From Leptospiraceae bacterium (lineage in GTDB: Bacteria > Spirochaetota > Leptospiria > Leptospirales > Leptospiraceae): a stretch of 64,000 nt of DNA. The position numbers were made by a program, and so were the translations under genes. Numbering within the stretch: the first letter of the stretch is position 1; each line of letters begins with the position of its first letter. This document shows positions 17,536 through 26,516 of the stretch, piece after piece. Below the pieces are notes generated by a model. That model made no database searches, was not told where the DNA came from, and saw nothing but the letters and a program-made list of their open reading frames with translations. The stretch lies in the NCBI GenBank assembly GCA_016708435.1, contig JADJFV010000010.1:1-64000 (forward strand), read 5' to 3'.

Positions 17536-17891
17536 TGCTAATCACAATTTTAAAAAGCAAAATCCATCGTGCAACAATCACCGATGCCAATCTAAACTAT
17601 ATCGGAAGCCTAACCGTTGATTTAGACCTAATGGATGCGGCAAAAATGATAGAATACCAACAAGTCGCAGTCGTAAATATCAACAATGGCGCTAGACTTG
17701 AAACCTATCTAATTAAAGGCAAGCGCGGTTCTGGTGAAATTTGTTTAAATGGAGCAGCCGCTAGACTCGGTGAGCCGGGTGACAAGATTATCATTATGAC
17801 CTATGCAATGGCAGATGAGAAAGAAATCCCAAGCGACTATGACCCTATCGTTGTCCATGTGGATAGTAAAAACCACATTACTAATCCGTAA
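17535..17891 (+). CDS. panD: Aspartate 1-decarboxylase
   Basis: 118 residues. It makes beta-alanine from aspartate for pantothenate and coenzyme A. The protein is a self-processing pyruvoyl enzyme: NYIGSLTVD holds the Gly24-Ser25 cleavage site, in the usual position. ENGARLETYLI-like (here NNGARLETYLI) and LNGAAARLGEPGDKIIIM are family signatures. A shorter-than-usual C-terminal tail ends HVDSKNHITNP. It overlaps the Panacea-like gene by one base. No other pantothenate gene is nearby. Confidence 0.95.
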   Translation: MLITILKSKIHRATITDANLNYIGSLTVDLDLMDAAKMIEYQQVAVVNINNGARLETYLIKGKRGSGEICLNGAAARLGEPGDKIIIMTYAMADEKEIPSDYDPIVVHVDSKNHITNP

Positions 17892-17992
17892 AAACTTTCT
17901 CTTTTTGATTCCAATATTTGCCTTTACATCTAATTATATTATAAAAAAAATACGATAATGATTAATATTACACCAACGGATGACTCAAATCT

Positions 17993-18862
17993 ATGAATAA
18001 ACTATTTAAGTACCTTTTTTTATCTCTAACCATTGCATTGACTCTTACTTTAATTGCTCAGGAGCCTGCTAAGAACACTGCTCCACCAGCTAAAGATGGA
18101 GCAAAAGCGGATGCTAAAAAAGATGATCTAGCGCTCCTAAAAGAGTATACTCCAATTCCTCAATTGGATCCTTCTTTTACAGTTAGTGGAACTTCCTATC
18201 TGCGCAGAGCAGCACACAATGGAAAGGGAGATGTTCTAGATGTGCAAATCAATATCGCAAATAATGAAGCTTCTTTAAGAGATTACTCTATTTACGTTTT
18301 CGCATACAATGAAACCAAAATTCCTATTGTGAATCCTCTCGCTCCACCACCAGCTTGGAGAGACAATGATCCAAACAAACTAAACACCACAGTTGATTTT
18401 TCTGTTTTATGCCCGGAAAAAATCACTCCAGAAGATGTTTGGGGAAAAGAAGGACTCAAAGCAAAGCAAGATAAATCAGAGAAAGAAAAACTCAAAGGAT
18501 TCACTTATGTAGTTGGTGAGCCAAGTCTCAACGAATACATGCTTTATCTTACAAAGAAACCAGAGAAAGCTTTAAAGTTCAAACTTTACTACGAAGATGT
18601 TCCTAAAGACAAAGTAACGGAATCCAACTTCAAAAACGACGAAGCTGAATTGAAACGTGACATGAACAATAAAGCAGTAGATTCTCATACTTATACAATT
18701 TTTAATTCCAAGTATAAAACTACTATCACGACTCACCACTACTCTCAACACAGAGCAAACTTCTTCTTCTTTAACAGAGTTGCCGTTTTAATCTTTGATT
18801 CTAAGAATGCACTTGTTTACAGAAGCATCGAAGACATTGGTAAAAAAAGAGAACATAGATAA
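17993..18862 (+). CDS. Secreted protein, possibly FcpA-like flagellar sheath protein
   Basis: 289 residues with a clear signal peptide (basic start, Leu-rich core, LIAQ-EPA cleavage region) and no lipobox Cys. An Ala/Lys/Asp-rich linker is followed by a compact domain with SGTSYLRRAAHNGKGD, NNEASLRDYSIYVFAYNE and TTHHYSQHRANFFFFNRVAVLIFD. From memory this resembles the FcpA/FcpB flagellar-coiling proteins that sheath the Leptospira periplasmic flagellum. I could not verify this here. It stands alone, ends in a good terminator and looks like a highly expressed envelope protein. Confidence 0.75.
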   Translation: MNKLFKYLFLSLTIALTLTLIAQEPAKNTAPPAKDGAKADAKKDDLALLKEYTPIPQLDPSFTVSGTSYLRRAAHNGKGDVLDVQINIANNEASLRDYSIYVFAYNETKIPIVNPLAPPPAWRDNDPNKLNTTVDFSVLCPEKITPEDVWGKEGLKAKQDKSEKEKLKGFTYVVGEPSLNEYMLYLTKKPEKALKFKLYYEDVPKDKVTESNFKNDEAELKRDMNNKAVDSHTYTIFNSKYKTTITTHHYSQHRANFFFFNRVAVLIFDSKNALVYRSIEDIGKKREHR

Positions 18863-18899
18863 AATTTTAATTCTTTAAGTCTAATAACGATTTACCAGT

Positions 18900-18932
18900 C
18901 CCCGGTATTGCGAAAGCGGTATCGGGGTTTTT
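18900..18932 (+). terminator. Rho-independent terminator
   Basis: CCCCGGTA (18900-18907) pairs with TATCGGGG (18920-18927) with one G-U wobble, and a second short stem forms in the loop. A run of five T follows at 18928-18932. It lies 37 bases after the preceding stop codon. Confidence 0.85.
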
Positions 18933-18936
18933 AGTT

Positions 18937-19251
18937 TCAATATAAAAGCAGAAATAAACCACAGAGAACGCTGAGAGCACAGAGAAAAAAAATTGCAGAA
19001 ATCCATGATCTCTTATTCTCTTCTCGAAGGAGATAGACTAATTCGTGTATATCAATGACTGAATCATCTGCATAATCCTTTTCAAACATTATTCCATTAT
19101 CTCCTGAATAAGTCTGAGTATGGTTATGCTTATTATCCCAAACTTCGAAAGGTATTCCATTCGGAAATGCTTTACAAGCAAAGGACTTATTACTCGGTAA
19201 TGTGCTTCGATCTAAGTGTTTGCAAGATGTGCACTGCGGAAATTTCATCAT
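18937..19251 (-). CDS. Small Cys-rich protein with a repeat-derived hydrophobic tail
   Basis: 104 residues. The N-terminal part (CTSCKHLD, ACKAFPNGIPFEVWDNKHNHT, YSGDNGIMFE) belongs to a widespread family of small proteins of unknown function with Cys and His residues that could bind metal. The last 25 or so residues, read as a membrane helix (FFLCALSVLCGLFLLLY), are encoded by an ACCACAGAGAACGCTGAGAG-type copy of the dispersed CACGAAG-like repeat at 18957-18986. The tail therefore probably replaced the native C-terminus when the repeat was inserted. Confidence 0.7.
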   Translation of the reverse strand: MMKFPQCTSCKHLDRSTLPSNKSFACKAFPNGIPFEVWDNKHNHTQTYSGDNGIMFEKDYADDSVIDIHELVYLLREENKRSWISAIFFLCALSVLCGLFLLLY

Positions 19252-19720
19252 AAATTATTCTTTCTAACTAGATTAGTTTTAAAATAGTCATCTTGTAAAT
19301 CTTGTTAATCCTGTCAAAAACTCTTCGAGACAAGATGGACAAGATTAAGGTTTTATGTTCCTTCTCCTTTCTTCGTGTTCTTCGCGTCCTTCGTGGTTAA
19401 ATTTTTCTTGGTTTTTCTTAACTTAATGACATTGAGCGATATCGGGCAATGTCATTAAGATAAGAGTTTTTCACCACGAAGAGCACGAAGTTCACGAAGG
19501 GGTTTATGAAGAAATCCTGTCTTTTCTTCGTGTTCTTCGTGCCCTTCGTGGTTAAATTTTTCTTAGTTTTCCTTAACTTAATGACATTGCCCGATATCGC
19601 TTGGCAGTCGTGTGAGCGAAGTTCCACCCATTTGCTTAGCCGCAAATCCAACGCCTTCGCCAGGGTGGAATTTCGGGGGTGACAGAATAGAATAATCCTT
19701 TCATCGAACTCAGTTAATTA
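19252..19720. repeat. Gene-free repeat cluster: 75-base direct repeats and a palindrome
   Basis: No coding sequence is supported. A 75-base segment starting TCTTCGTGTTCTTCG occurs at 19370-19444 and again at 19525-19599, with about six differences, and contains CCTTCGTGGTTAAATTTTTC. Between the copies lies a 38-base palindrome at 19422-19459: perfect 13-base arms (CTTAATGACATTG) around CGATATCG. Another ACCACGAAGAGCACGAAG unit at 19473 is the inverted partner of the second copy. Confidence 0.75.
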
Positions 19721-20764
19721 TCAAATCCTTAATGCATGGTAATCTTTCAACTTAGGTCGAAGTCTTGATTTGTGTTCGGGTAAATTGGCTGTTTGCGCTT
19801 TTTGCTTTCGTAGTTGTCGTTGTTCTTCTTGGGGCAAATGGTAAATATCCTGACATTCACGCGAGCAACAATTCTCGTATTCCTTTGCACAGTCTTCGCA
19901 TTGGATAAACAATAGATGGCAGGCATCGTTTGCACAGTTGATATGTCTATCACTAGGCTTGCCGCATTGGTGGCAACTACTGATTATCTCTTCGCTGATT
20001 CGCTCTCCTAGTCTTGCATCAAATACAAAGTTTTTTCCTTTAAATTTAGATTCTATTCCTAGTTCTTTCACTTCTCTTGCATAAGAAATGATTCCGCCGA
20101 AGAGTTGGTTTACATCTACAAATCCTTTGTGTTTTAAGTAAGCACTTGCCTTCTCGCAGCGAATTCCGCCTGTGCAATAGAGTAGAACTTTTTTGTCTTT
20201 TTTATCCTTTAACAAATCTACAATCATAGGAAGCTCTTCTTTGAATGTATCTGCATCTGGCAGGATTGCATTTTCAAAATGACCTACTTCACTTTCGTAA
20301 TGATTTCTTACATCTACTACGACTACATTTGGGTCTTCGAGTGCAGCATTAAATTCTACAGCTGATAGGTGTTTGCCTACGTTAGAAGGATCGAAGCTCT
20401 CATCATCGAGTCCATCCGCTACAATCTTTGGTCTTACTTTGATGATGAGTTGGAAGAAAGATTTTCCATCATCTTCAATCGCAATCTTTAACGGCATGTC
20501 TTTTAAATAAGAAACAGAATCCAATTGTGCTTTGAATTTTTCAAAGTTAAATTCAGGAACACATAACTGTGCATTCACTCCTTCTGTAGCAAGATAGATT
20601 CTACCGAATACTCCCAATGCACCCCACTCTACTAAAAGCTTTGTTTGTAGATCTTCTGGATTTTCAATTTTACAATATCGATAAAAAGAAAGTGTGATTC
20701 GCTTGAAATCTTCTGCTAATAGTCTTTTCTTTAATTCTTCTTTGCTTAGAATACCTTGCTTCAT
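19721..20764 (-). CDS. trhO: tRNA uridine-34 hydroxylase, rhodanese family
   Basis: 347 residues, formerly YceA/UPF0176. It hydroxylates uridine 34 of certain tRNAs in an oxygen-dependent step towards 5-hydroxyuridine derivatives. The N-terminal acylphosphatase-like domain (GRIYLATEGVNAQL) is followed by a rhodanese domain: VVVVDVRNHYESEVGHFENA and YCTGGIRCEKAS with the essential Cys. The C-terminal tail has many Cys (CHQCGK, CEDC, CCSREC) and probably binds zinc. It sits 13 bases downstream of the following membrane-protein gene on the same strand. Confidence 0.93.
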   Translation of the reverse strand: MKQGILSKEELKKRLLAEDFKRITLSFYRYCKIENPEDLQTKLLVEWGALGVFGRIYLATEGVNAQLCVPEFNFEKFKAQLDSVSYLKDMPLKIAIEDDGKSFFQLIIKVRPKIVADGLDDESFDPSNVGKHLSAVEFNAALEDPNVVVVDVRNHYESEVGHFENAILPDADTFKEELPMIVDLLKDKKDKKVLLYCTGGIRCEKASAYLKHKGFVDVNQLFGGIISYAREVKELGIESKFKGKNFVFDARLGERISEEIISSCHQCGKPSDRHINCANDACHLLFIQCEDCAKEYENCCSRECQDIYHLPQEEQRQLRKQKAQTANLPEHKSRLRPKLKDYHALRI

Positions 20765-20777
20765 CGGTTAATACCTA

Positions 20778-21422
20778 TTACTCAACTGATTTTTCTTTGC
20801 CGGCGCGAAAGATGCCTAGATACATTACGGCAAGACTTGGAATAGAAATGCAAAGTAAGATAAACAAATAGCCGAGCCATTTTTTATTTAGATATTCTTC
20901 ATAGTTTGCAATCGTTCCAGTGCAAAGGCTATGTGCTGTTTCTACTTTAATAGGATTAAGTGCTGTGATTTTTCCAACTGCTGAAATGCTAACACCGGAT
21001 AAAATACCGAGCACTCTACTCTTCTTTGGAATAGAGTCCGAAATTTTCACAGCGTCCCCACATGGTAAATAGTCATTTGCCACGGAGACTTCTATATCAG
21101 GAACTCCATCAACTTTTATCTGAACAGGTTGTAAATACAATTCTTCTTTCACCCATTCGGAGCGTTTTCCATTTTGTCCTTTCTTGAATACTTCTTTTAC
21201 GGCTAACACGTATTCATCTTTCACACGGGGATTTCTCTCGGACAAATTGCCGGAGAATTTTACCATCTCACCAACTGCTAATGTCTGGATGGAATTTGTA
21301 TCTAAAAGCTTTGCTGATTCAAATAAGTCTTTTCGGTCATCCTTTAGAAAAAAATTCAATACAAAAATGGAAAACAATAACGGGATTAAACCGCCAACAA
21401 TCAAAATATAGTCTCTTTTCAT
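20778..21422 (-). CDS. Membrane protein of unknown function
   Basis: 214 residues. One membrane helix at each end (residues about 7-27 and about 185-205) brackets a soluble domain of about 150 residues. The domain is rich in beta strands (VGEMVKFSGNLSERNP, SVANDYLPCGDAVKIS), with two Cys that could pair. The layout recalls GIDE/MUL1-like membrane proteins, but this is only a similarity of form. It probably shares a transcript with trhO, 13 bases downstream. I do not recognise the family with confidence. Confidence 0.6.
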   Translation of the reverse strand: MKRDYILIVGGLIPLLFSIFVLNFFLKDDRKDLFESAKLLDTNSIQTLAVGEMVKFSGNLSERNPRVKDEYVLAVKEVFKKGQNGKRSEWVKEELYLQPVQIKVDGVPDIEVSVANDYLPCGDAVKISDSIPKKSRVLGILSGVSISAVGKITALNPIKVETAHSLCTGTIANYEEYLNKKWLGYLFILLCISIPSLAVMYLGIFRAGKEKSVE

Positions 21423-21545
21423 TCGCTTTTCATACTCTATCGCTTAAATTTACCAATACAATAATTTGATTGGAAAGAAATTAGGAAAGACAAATATTGT
21501 AGAAGTTTATTTAAAGAAAAGAAAACCTAATTTAGCGAGAATTTC

Positions 21546-22436
21546 ATGAAGAAAAAACAATTTCTTAAATCTATCCTCATCCCTCTATTTTTTATAAGTT
21601 ACACAGCGTGTGCGAGCCACAGTCCAAGAGCTGAAAAGGTAAAAGCGGTTATACCTCAAAAATTTCTAGTCATCGGACATCGTGGAACCGGCGACAATTC
21701 TATTGCTCCAGAAAATACCCTCTCCTCTTTTCGGTTTGCTCAAAAGAATAACTCCGCTTTTGAACTAGATACCATGTTTGCCAAAACGGGTGAGCTAGTA
21801 GTCATTCACGACTCTGACGTAGACAGAACCACAAACGGAAAAGGAATGGTAGATACGCTTACACTCGCTGAATTAAAGCAACTCGATGCAAGTAAACTCT
21901 CTACACCAAAATTTAAAGGAGAAAAAATTCCAACCCTAGACGAAGTACTCACAGAATTTGGTGGAAAAACTTTAGTCGACATCGAAATCAAAGCCCAAGC
22001 ACCAAAAGAAGAAGCGCAAAGAATCGGCACAGCCGTAGCAAAGCTCTTAGCTGAGAAAAAAATGGAAAAGCAAGTATTTGTTACGAGCTTTAACCCCTAT
22101 GTATTAGAAACAATCAAGACAACTAATCCAGAAGTTTTACGGGGACAGTTGTATTCTTCCTTTGATGATGTGAAGGAATTGGGCTGGCTTGCAAAATTTG
22201 TCCTAAGAAACCTACTTTTAAATGGAAAGGCTGAGCCAGATATCCTCGCTCCAAGAAAAGACATGGTAGACGCGGATTACGTAGCCAAATACCAAGGATT
22301 AGGATACAAAATATTCCCTTGGACTGTAAATGATCCAAATGAAATGGAAAAATTAATCAAACTTGGAATTGACGGTCTAATAACTGATAGACCAGATTTA
22401 GCAAATGAAATCTATACGAAGCTAAAAAACCAATAA
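21546..22436 (+). CDS. Glycerophosphodiester phosphodiesterase lipoprotein
   Basis: 296 residues. Hydrolyses glycerophosphodiesters to glycerol 3-phosphate and an alcohol, salvaging phospholipid head groups. The signal peptide ends SYTACAS, a relaxed lipobox. The GDPD TIM-barrel signatures are present: IGHRGTGDNSIAPENTL, FELDTMFAKTGELVVIHD with the metal-binding acids, and VDRTTNGKG. Later segments VDIEIKAQ and FPWTVNDPNEMEKLIKLGIDGLITDRPD complete the barrel. Anchoring suggests action in the periplasm or at the surface. Confidence 0.92.
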   Translation: MKKKQFLKSILIPLFFISYTACASHSPRAEKVKAVIPQKFLVIGHRGTGDNSIAPENTLSSFRFAQKNNSAFELDTMFAKTGELVVIHDSDVDRTTNGKGMVDTLTLAELKQLDASKLSTPKFKGEKIPTLDEVLTEFGGKTLVDIEIKAQAPKEEAQRIGTAVAKLLAEKKMEKQVFVTSFNPYVLETIKTTNPEVLRGQLYSSFDDVKELGWLAKFVLRNLLLNGKAEPDILAPRKDMVDADYVAKYQGLGYKIFPWTVNDPNEMEKLIKLGIDGLITDRPDLANEIYTKLKNQ

Positions 22437-22502
22437 AGTGTTTGGCAGTAAAACAACCTCCGAATACTTTACTTTTAAATCAATAATAAAGAGCAGTCAC
22501 AA

Positions 22503-23123
22503 ATGTTCCATTTAGGTAAATCCAATTCAATCATTGCATCCATTCCGCCGGAAACAATTCCAATCGTCATCATCATTGTTTCCATTGTTGCCTTTACGAT
22601 TATCATTGAAAGATCCGTCTACTTTTGGAAATTAAAATCCATCAACCCGGAAGACTTTCGAAGAGTAAAGGATTTGCTCATTGAAAAAAAATGGGACGAT
22701 GCAAAGGACTACTTAGCTACTTGTAGCAAAGGTCCCACCACTGCCATTTTACAAACTGGTATTGAATACAAAAGAAGAGATTCCAAGTATTTTGAAGACG
22801 AAATGAAATCAGAAGGATACAGACAGATTTTTAAAATGGAAAAGTATCTCACCGGACTCGGAACCATTGCGACTATCGGTCCACTTCTTGGAGTATTAGG
22901 AACTGTTGTGGGTATGATTCGTTCTTTCGCAGAAGGTGCGGGAACGAAAGGTGCTGAGGTTGGTATTAGCGAGGCGCTCATTACGACTGCAATGGGTCTT
23001 TCTGTTTCTATTCCCGCTTATATTTTTTATAACTACTTAGTTCGTAAGAAAGAAGAAAAAATCGCTGAGATGGAAAATATTTCTGATCAATTTATCCAAG
23101 TATTTCACAGAGAGAAAGTATGA
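22503..23123 (+). CDS. exbB: ExbB/TolQ/MotA-type proton channel protein
   Basis: 206 residues, three membrane helices (first about residues 15-35; the other two about 115-180). The second pair contains GTIATIGPLLGVLGTVVGMIRSF and ALITTAMGLSVSIPAYIFYNYL, the ExbB signature. ExbB pentamers conduct protons to energise TonB or Tol-Pal. It is followed by exbD with a four-base overlap. No tonB or tolA lies next to them, so the partner system cannot be fixed. Confidence 0.92.
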   Translation: MFHLGKSNSIIASIPPETIPIVIIIVSIVAFTIIIERSVYFWKLKSINPEDFRRVKDLLIEKKWDDAKDYLATCSKGPTTAILQTGIEYKRRDSKYFEDEMKSEGYRQIFKMEKYLTGLGTIATIGPLLGVLGTVVGMIRSFAEGAGTKGAEVGISEALITTAMGLSVSIPAYIFYNYLVRKKEEKIAEMENISDQFIQVFHREKV

Positions 23124-23584
23124 AATTTAGAAGGACGATGAAAACATTCGATCGAATTGATATAACCTCACTCATTGACGTTGTATCTTTCATCGTAATT
23201 TATTTTTTAATTAACGCAACTTTAGAAAAAGGAACTAGTATCAAAATCGAACTTCCTAGATCTTCAACTAGTTCAGCAAAAGAAAAAAATCAAGATGAAT
23301 TAATCATCACAGTAAACAGAGACGGCAAAGTGTTGTTAGACCGTGATCCTACGCCTGTCCCTCTCGATAAACTAAAAGACAAAATCATTTCTTTTCTTGG
23401 TCCTAAAAAAGGTAGGGACCCTAAGAAAAATAAAGTAATCATTCGCGGAGACAGTGGTGCAAACTATCAAACCGTTGTCAAAGTCATAGATGAAGTAAAT
23501 GCTGCCGGAGTAACTAGGTTTAATCTAGCAATGGTAAAAGGCACGAATTCGGGAAGCCCTCCTCCGGCTGAAGAAGAGCAATAG
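23120..23584 (+). CDS. exbD: ExbD/TolR-type energy-transducing protein
   Basis: 154 residues. A single N-terminal membrane helix contains the essential Asp in ITSLIDVVSFIVIYFLIN, followed by a periplasmic domain (IITVNRDGKVLLD, KVIIRGDSGANYQTVVKVIDEVNAAG) typical of ExbD. The usual N-terminal 'RDINVTPLIDVMLVLLVIFM' helix is recognisable in form but divergent. Overlaps exbB in ATGA. bamA follows 13 bases later, suggesting an envelope operon. Confidence 0.92.
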   Translation: MKFRRTMKTFDRIDITSLIDVVSFIVIYFLINATLEKGTSIKIELPRSSTSSAKEKNQDELIITVNRDGKVLLDRDPTPVPLDKLKDKIISFLGPKKGRDPKKNKVIIRGDSGANYQTVVKVIDEVNAAGVTRFNLAMVKGTNSGSPPPAEEEQ

Positions 23585-23597
23585 TAACGAATCACAT

Positions 23598-26513
23598 TTG
23601 AAAGTAAGAACTGCCTTTAAAATCGTAGCCATTATCCTATTAGCCACTCTGATTGCGCTGGGTGGAACAGGAAAGCTTTTATCAGAACGATCTCTCCATA
23701 TAGGAAAAGTTATTTCTGAGATAAAATTTGTAGGCAACCTAAATACAAGTAAGGAAGATATTTTAGGATTTATAGAAATGCGCAAAGGCGCCATTCTCAC
23801 TGAAAAACTTTTAAACAACGATTTAAAAGCGTTATTCGCCACAGGTTACTTTTATAATATTGATATTAAAGCAGATACAACTCCTACTGGTGTAATCGTA
23901 GTTTTTGAATTAAAAGAACGACCGAGAGTAGAAGAAATTGAATTCATTGGTGCAGATGAAGTATTCCCTTCGGACCTTCGCGATAAAATGCCCATCAAAG
24001 AAAACGAAGTCATTACTCCCGAAAAAGTAAACGCAACCAGAGAAGTCATCTTAAAGAAATACAGAGATGAAGGATTCTTTCATGCCTATGTAAAATTTGA
24101 AATGGGAAAGATTAATCCTAAAACAAATCTAGTGAAAGTAAAGTTCATTATTGATGAAGGAGATGAAATTCCTGTTTCTAAAATCAATATCATCGGAGCC
24201 AAAGCAATTGATCCGGGCGAAATCATGGGCTTTCTGGATTTAAAAGAAGCAGGTCTAATAGAAAGTGGACACTTCAAAGAAGCTTCCTTTGAATCAGACA
24301 AACAAAAGATTGTAGGCTATCTCAAATCAAAAGGTTATCTAGATGCAGACTTAGTTCCGGAAGGAACGAACTGGGAAATCAGATGGGAAAATGCAAAACT
24401 TAAAGATAAACGGGTAATTATCGTTAACTACAAAATCAAAGAAGGCGATGTATATTACTTCAACGGATATGAGGCTAAGCACGATTATACTCTAGATGAA
24501 AAAGGGAATGCAATGTTCCTGAATAAAGAAAAGAACCCGGAAGGAACACCCAAAGAAGATTTAAAACCAATCTATACAATCAAGGAACTAGAAAAGCTAT
24601 TTGAATTTTCGAACGATGACATTGGAGATATTTTCGATGAAGGAAAATTTCAAAGAGACAAAGGTCTAATCAACGAACTCTACAGTAGCAAAGGTTATCT
24701 TTATGTGCAGGTCATGCCTAAAAGAAAAAATATTGAACTTACGCATGAAAATCTTTTAACCTATGAAAACTGTGTTGGCTTTGCTGATAAAGCATCTTGC
24801 GATGAAGAAAAGAAACGACTCAATATTGAAAAATTAAGAAAGCTTCTAACTAAAAACCCGACCTATGCAGGAAGAAAATTTGAACATGTAGACTTTACAA
24901 TTCGGGAAAACTTTCTTGCTTACATCGAAAACATTGTAATCAAAGGAAACAAAAAAACTTTAGACAAAGTAATTCGTAGAGAGCTTTTAATTAAGCCGGG
25001 AGAATTATTTAACTCTGCGTTAGTGAACAGATCTAGAGAAAGAATTTTTAACCTTGGATATTTCAAAGAAGTAAACTTCAATACTCGCCCCGGCTCAAGC
25101 GAGACTAAGATGAATTTAATCATCGACGTTGTAGAGCAACCCACAGGAACTATTTCTATGGGGGGCGGTTACGGGACAATATCCGGCTTCTCTATTTTTA
25201 CTGAGCTTGGAGAAAACAACTTAAACGGAACAGGACAAAAAGTATCCGGTCGTATTGAATTTGGTCCTCTCAGAAAATTCTTTCAATTGTCATGGACAGA
25301 GCCGTGGATCTATGATAAGCCCTGGTCTTTGACACTGAGTATGTTCTACTCTTCGCGGATCATCAACGTTGGCGCTGCGTCGATTACGGATACACAAACT
25401 CAATCAATTAAAGAGAGAGCCTCCTACGAAACATCGGGTGTTGGTTTTTCTGTTGGTCTTGGTCATAGATTATCTTTTAATGGAACTCTTTCAAACTGGA
25501 CGCATTTTCACCGTTATTCGCCAAGCTTCTTTCGATCAAGCAATGCAACTTCTTTAGTAGGCGATACCATTCGAGCGCAAGAAGACAGAGGTTGGCAATT
25601 TAGATCTCAAATCACAAATGGTATGGGTTACGATTCACGGGATAACGTCTTTAATGCGACTAGCGGGTTTAATACTTATTTTTCTATTTCAAACACGGGA
25701 CAGTTCTTAGGCGGACAAAGTCATTTCGATCAATTCAATCCTGTAATGGAATTTTATCATAGTTGGTTTGATTATACTTTAGGCGGACTCATTCGCTCCA
25801 ATACACTCAGAAGATGGAAAGTAGTGCAAGAGTTTAGAACCTCAAGTGTATTCACGTTTGAAAGAGTTCCCAAATATGGAAGACCAGATGCGCTTGTGCG
25901 TGAATCAGATAGACAAAGAAATCCTTATATCTTACAACAAGACTTACAGTTCATCGGGGGATACGAGTCATTACGCGGTTGGTTTTTCCAAGACAATAAT
26001 TATCCGCGCGAGTGGCAAAACGGTGCTAACCACAGAGTTCTATTTAGCTCCGAGTTACGATTTCCAATTGAGCCTTCTCTCTTATGGCTCGTATTATTCT
26101 TTGATTCTGGTGCCATGTATGAAGATGTGAGTAAATGGACAGGCACAAGAAAAACAGATGCTCAAGCCTACGACCAGTTGGTGCTGAACCAAAGATGGAA
26201 TTCCAATTCAGACCAAGCGCTGAATATTTATTTTAGAGAGCACTATGATCCATTTAGTTTAAAGCCATTAGCTGAAAGTCCATTGGAATTAAACAATCCC
26301 GGCAAATTAGTATTAAGCGGAGATAATCTAGCTTTAGATCGTTTTCGTTATTCCTGGGGATTTGGTTTAAGAATTCAAATTCCTGTGTTACCTCTGCGTC
26401 TCTACATGGCGCAAAAGCTTCGTTATACGGGAGTTGCCGATCATCCATTTAGCACATACAATGACAGCAAGAACTTCCAGTTTGTATTTGGTATTGGAGA
26501 CATTCGATTTTAA
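23598..26513 (+). CDS. bamA: Outer-membrane protein assembly factor BamA (TTG start)
   Basis: 971 residues, about 170 longer than the E. coli protein. Folds beta-barrels into the outer membrane. A signal peptide, then several POTRA repeats (for example ISEIKFVGNLNTSKEDIL, VEEIEFIGADEVFPSDL, VSKINIIGAKAIDPGEI), then a C-terminal Omp85 barrel with GGYESLRGWFF, the conserved loop-6 (V/I)RG(F/Y) motif. Extra length lies in the POTRA region, including a charged segment around 245-375. The start is TTG at 23598, because the signal peptide begins exactly there and no ATG precedes it. Part of exbB-exbD-bamA-pcrA. Confidence 0.93.
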   Translation: MKVRTAFKIVAIILLATLIALGGTGKLLSERSLHIGKVISEIKFVGNLNTSKEDILGFIEMRKGAILTEKLLNNDLKALFATGYFYNIDIKADTTPTGVIVVFELKERPRVEEIEFIGADEVFPSDLRDKMPIKENEVITPEKVNATREVILKKYRDEGFFHAYVKFEMGKINPKTNLVKVKFIIDEGDEIPVSKINIIGAKAIDPGEIMGFLDLKEAGLIESGHFKEASFESDKQKIVGYLKSKGYLDADLVPEGTNWEIRWENAKLKDKRVIIVNYKIKEGDVYYFNGYEAKHDYTLDEKGNAMFLNKEKNPEGTPKEDLKPIYTIKELEKLFEFSNDDIGDIFDEGKFQRDKGLINELYSSKGYLYVQVMPKRKNIELTHENLLTYENCVGFADKASCDEEKKRLNIEKLRKLLTKNPTYAGRKFEHVDFTIRENFLAYIENIVIKGNKKTLDKVIRRELLIKPGELFNSALVNRSRERIFNLGYFKEVNFNTRPGSSETKMNLIIDVVEQPTGTISMGGGYGTISGFSIFTELGENNLNGTGQKVSGRIEFGPLRKFFQLSWTEPWIYDKPWSLTLSMFYSSRIINVGAASITDTQTQSIKERASYETSGVGFSVGLGHRLSFNGTLSNWTHFHRYSPSFFRSSNATSLVGDTIRAQEDRGWQFRSQITNGMGYDSRDNVFNATSGFNTYFSISNTGQFLGGQSHFDQFNPVMEFYHSWFDYTLGGLIRSNTLRRWKVVQEFRTSSVFTFERVPKYGRPDALVRESDRQRNPYILQQDLQFIGGYESLRGWFFQDNNYPREWQNGANHRVLFSSELRFPIEPSLLWLVLFFDSGAMYEDVSKWTGTRKTDAQAYDQLVLNQRWNSNSDQALNIYFREHYDPFSLKPLAESPLELNNPGKLVLSGDNLALDRFRYSWGFGLRIQIPVLPLRLYMAQKLRYTGVADHPFSTYNDSKNFQFVFGIGDIRF

Positions 26514-26516
26514 AGT

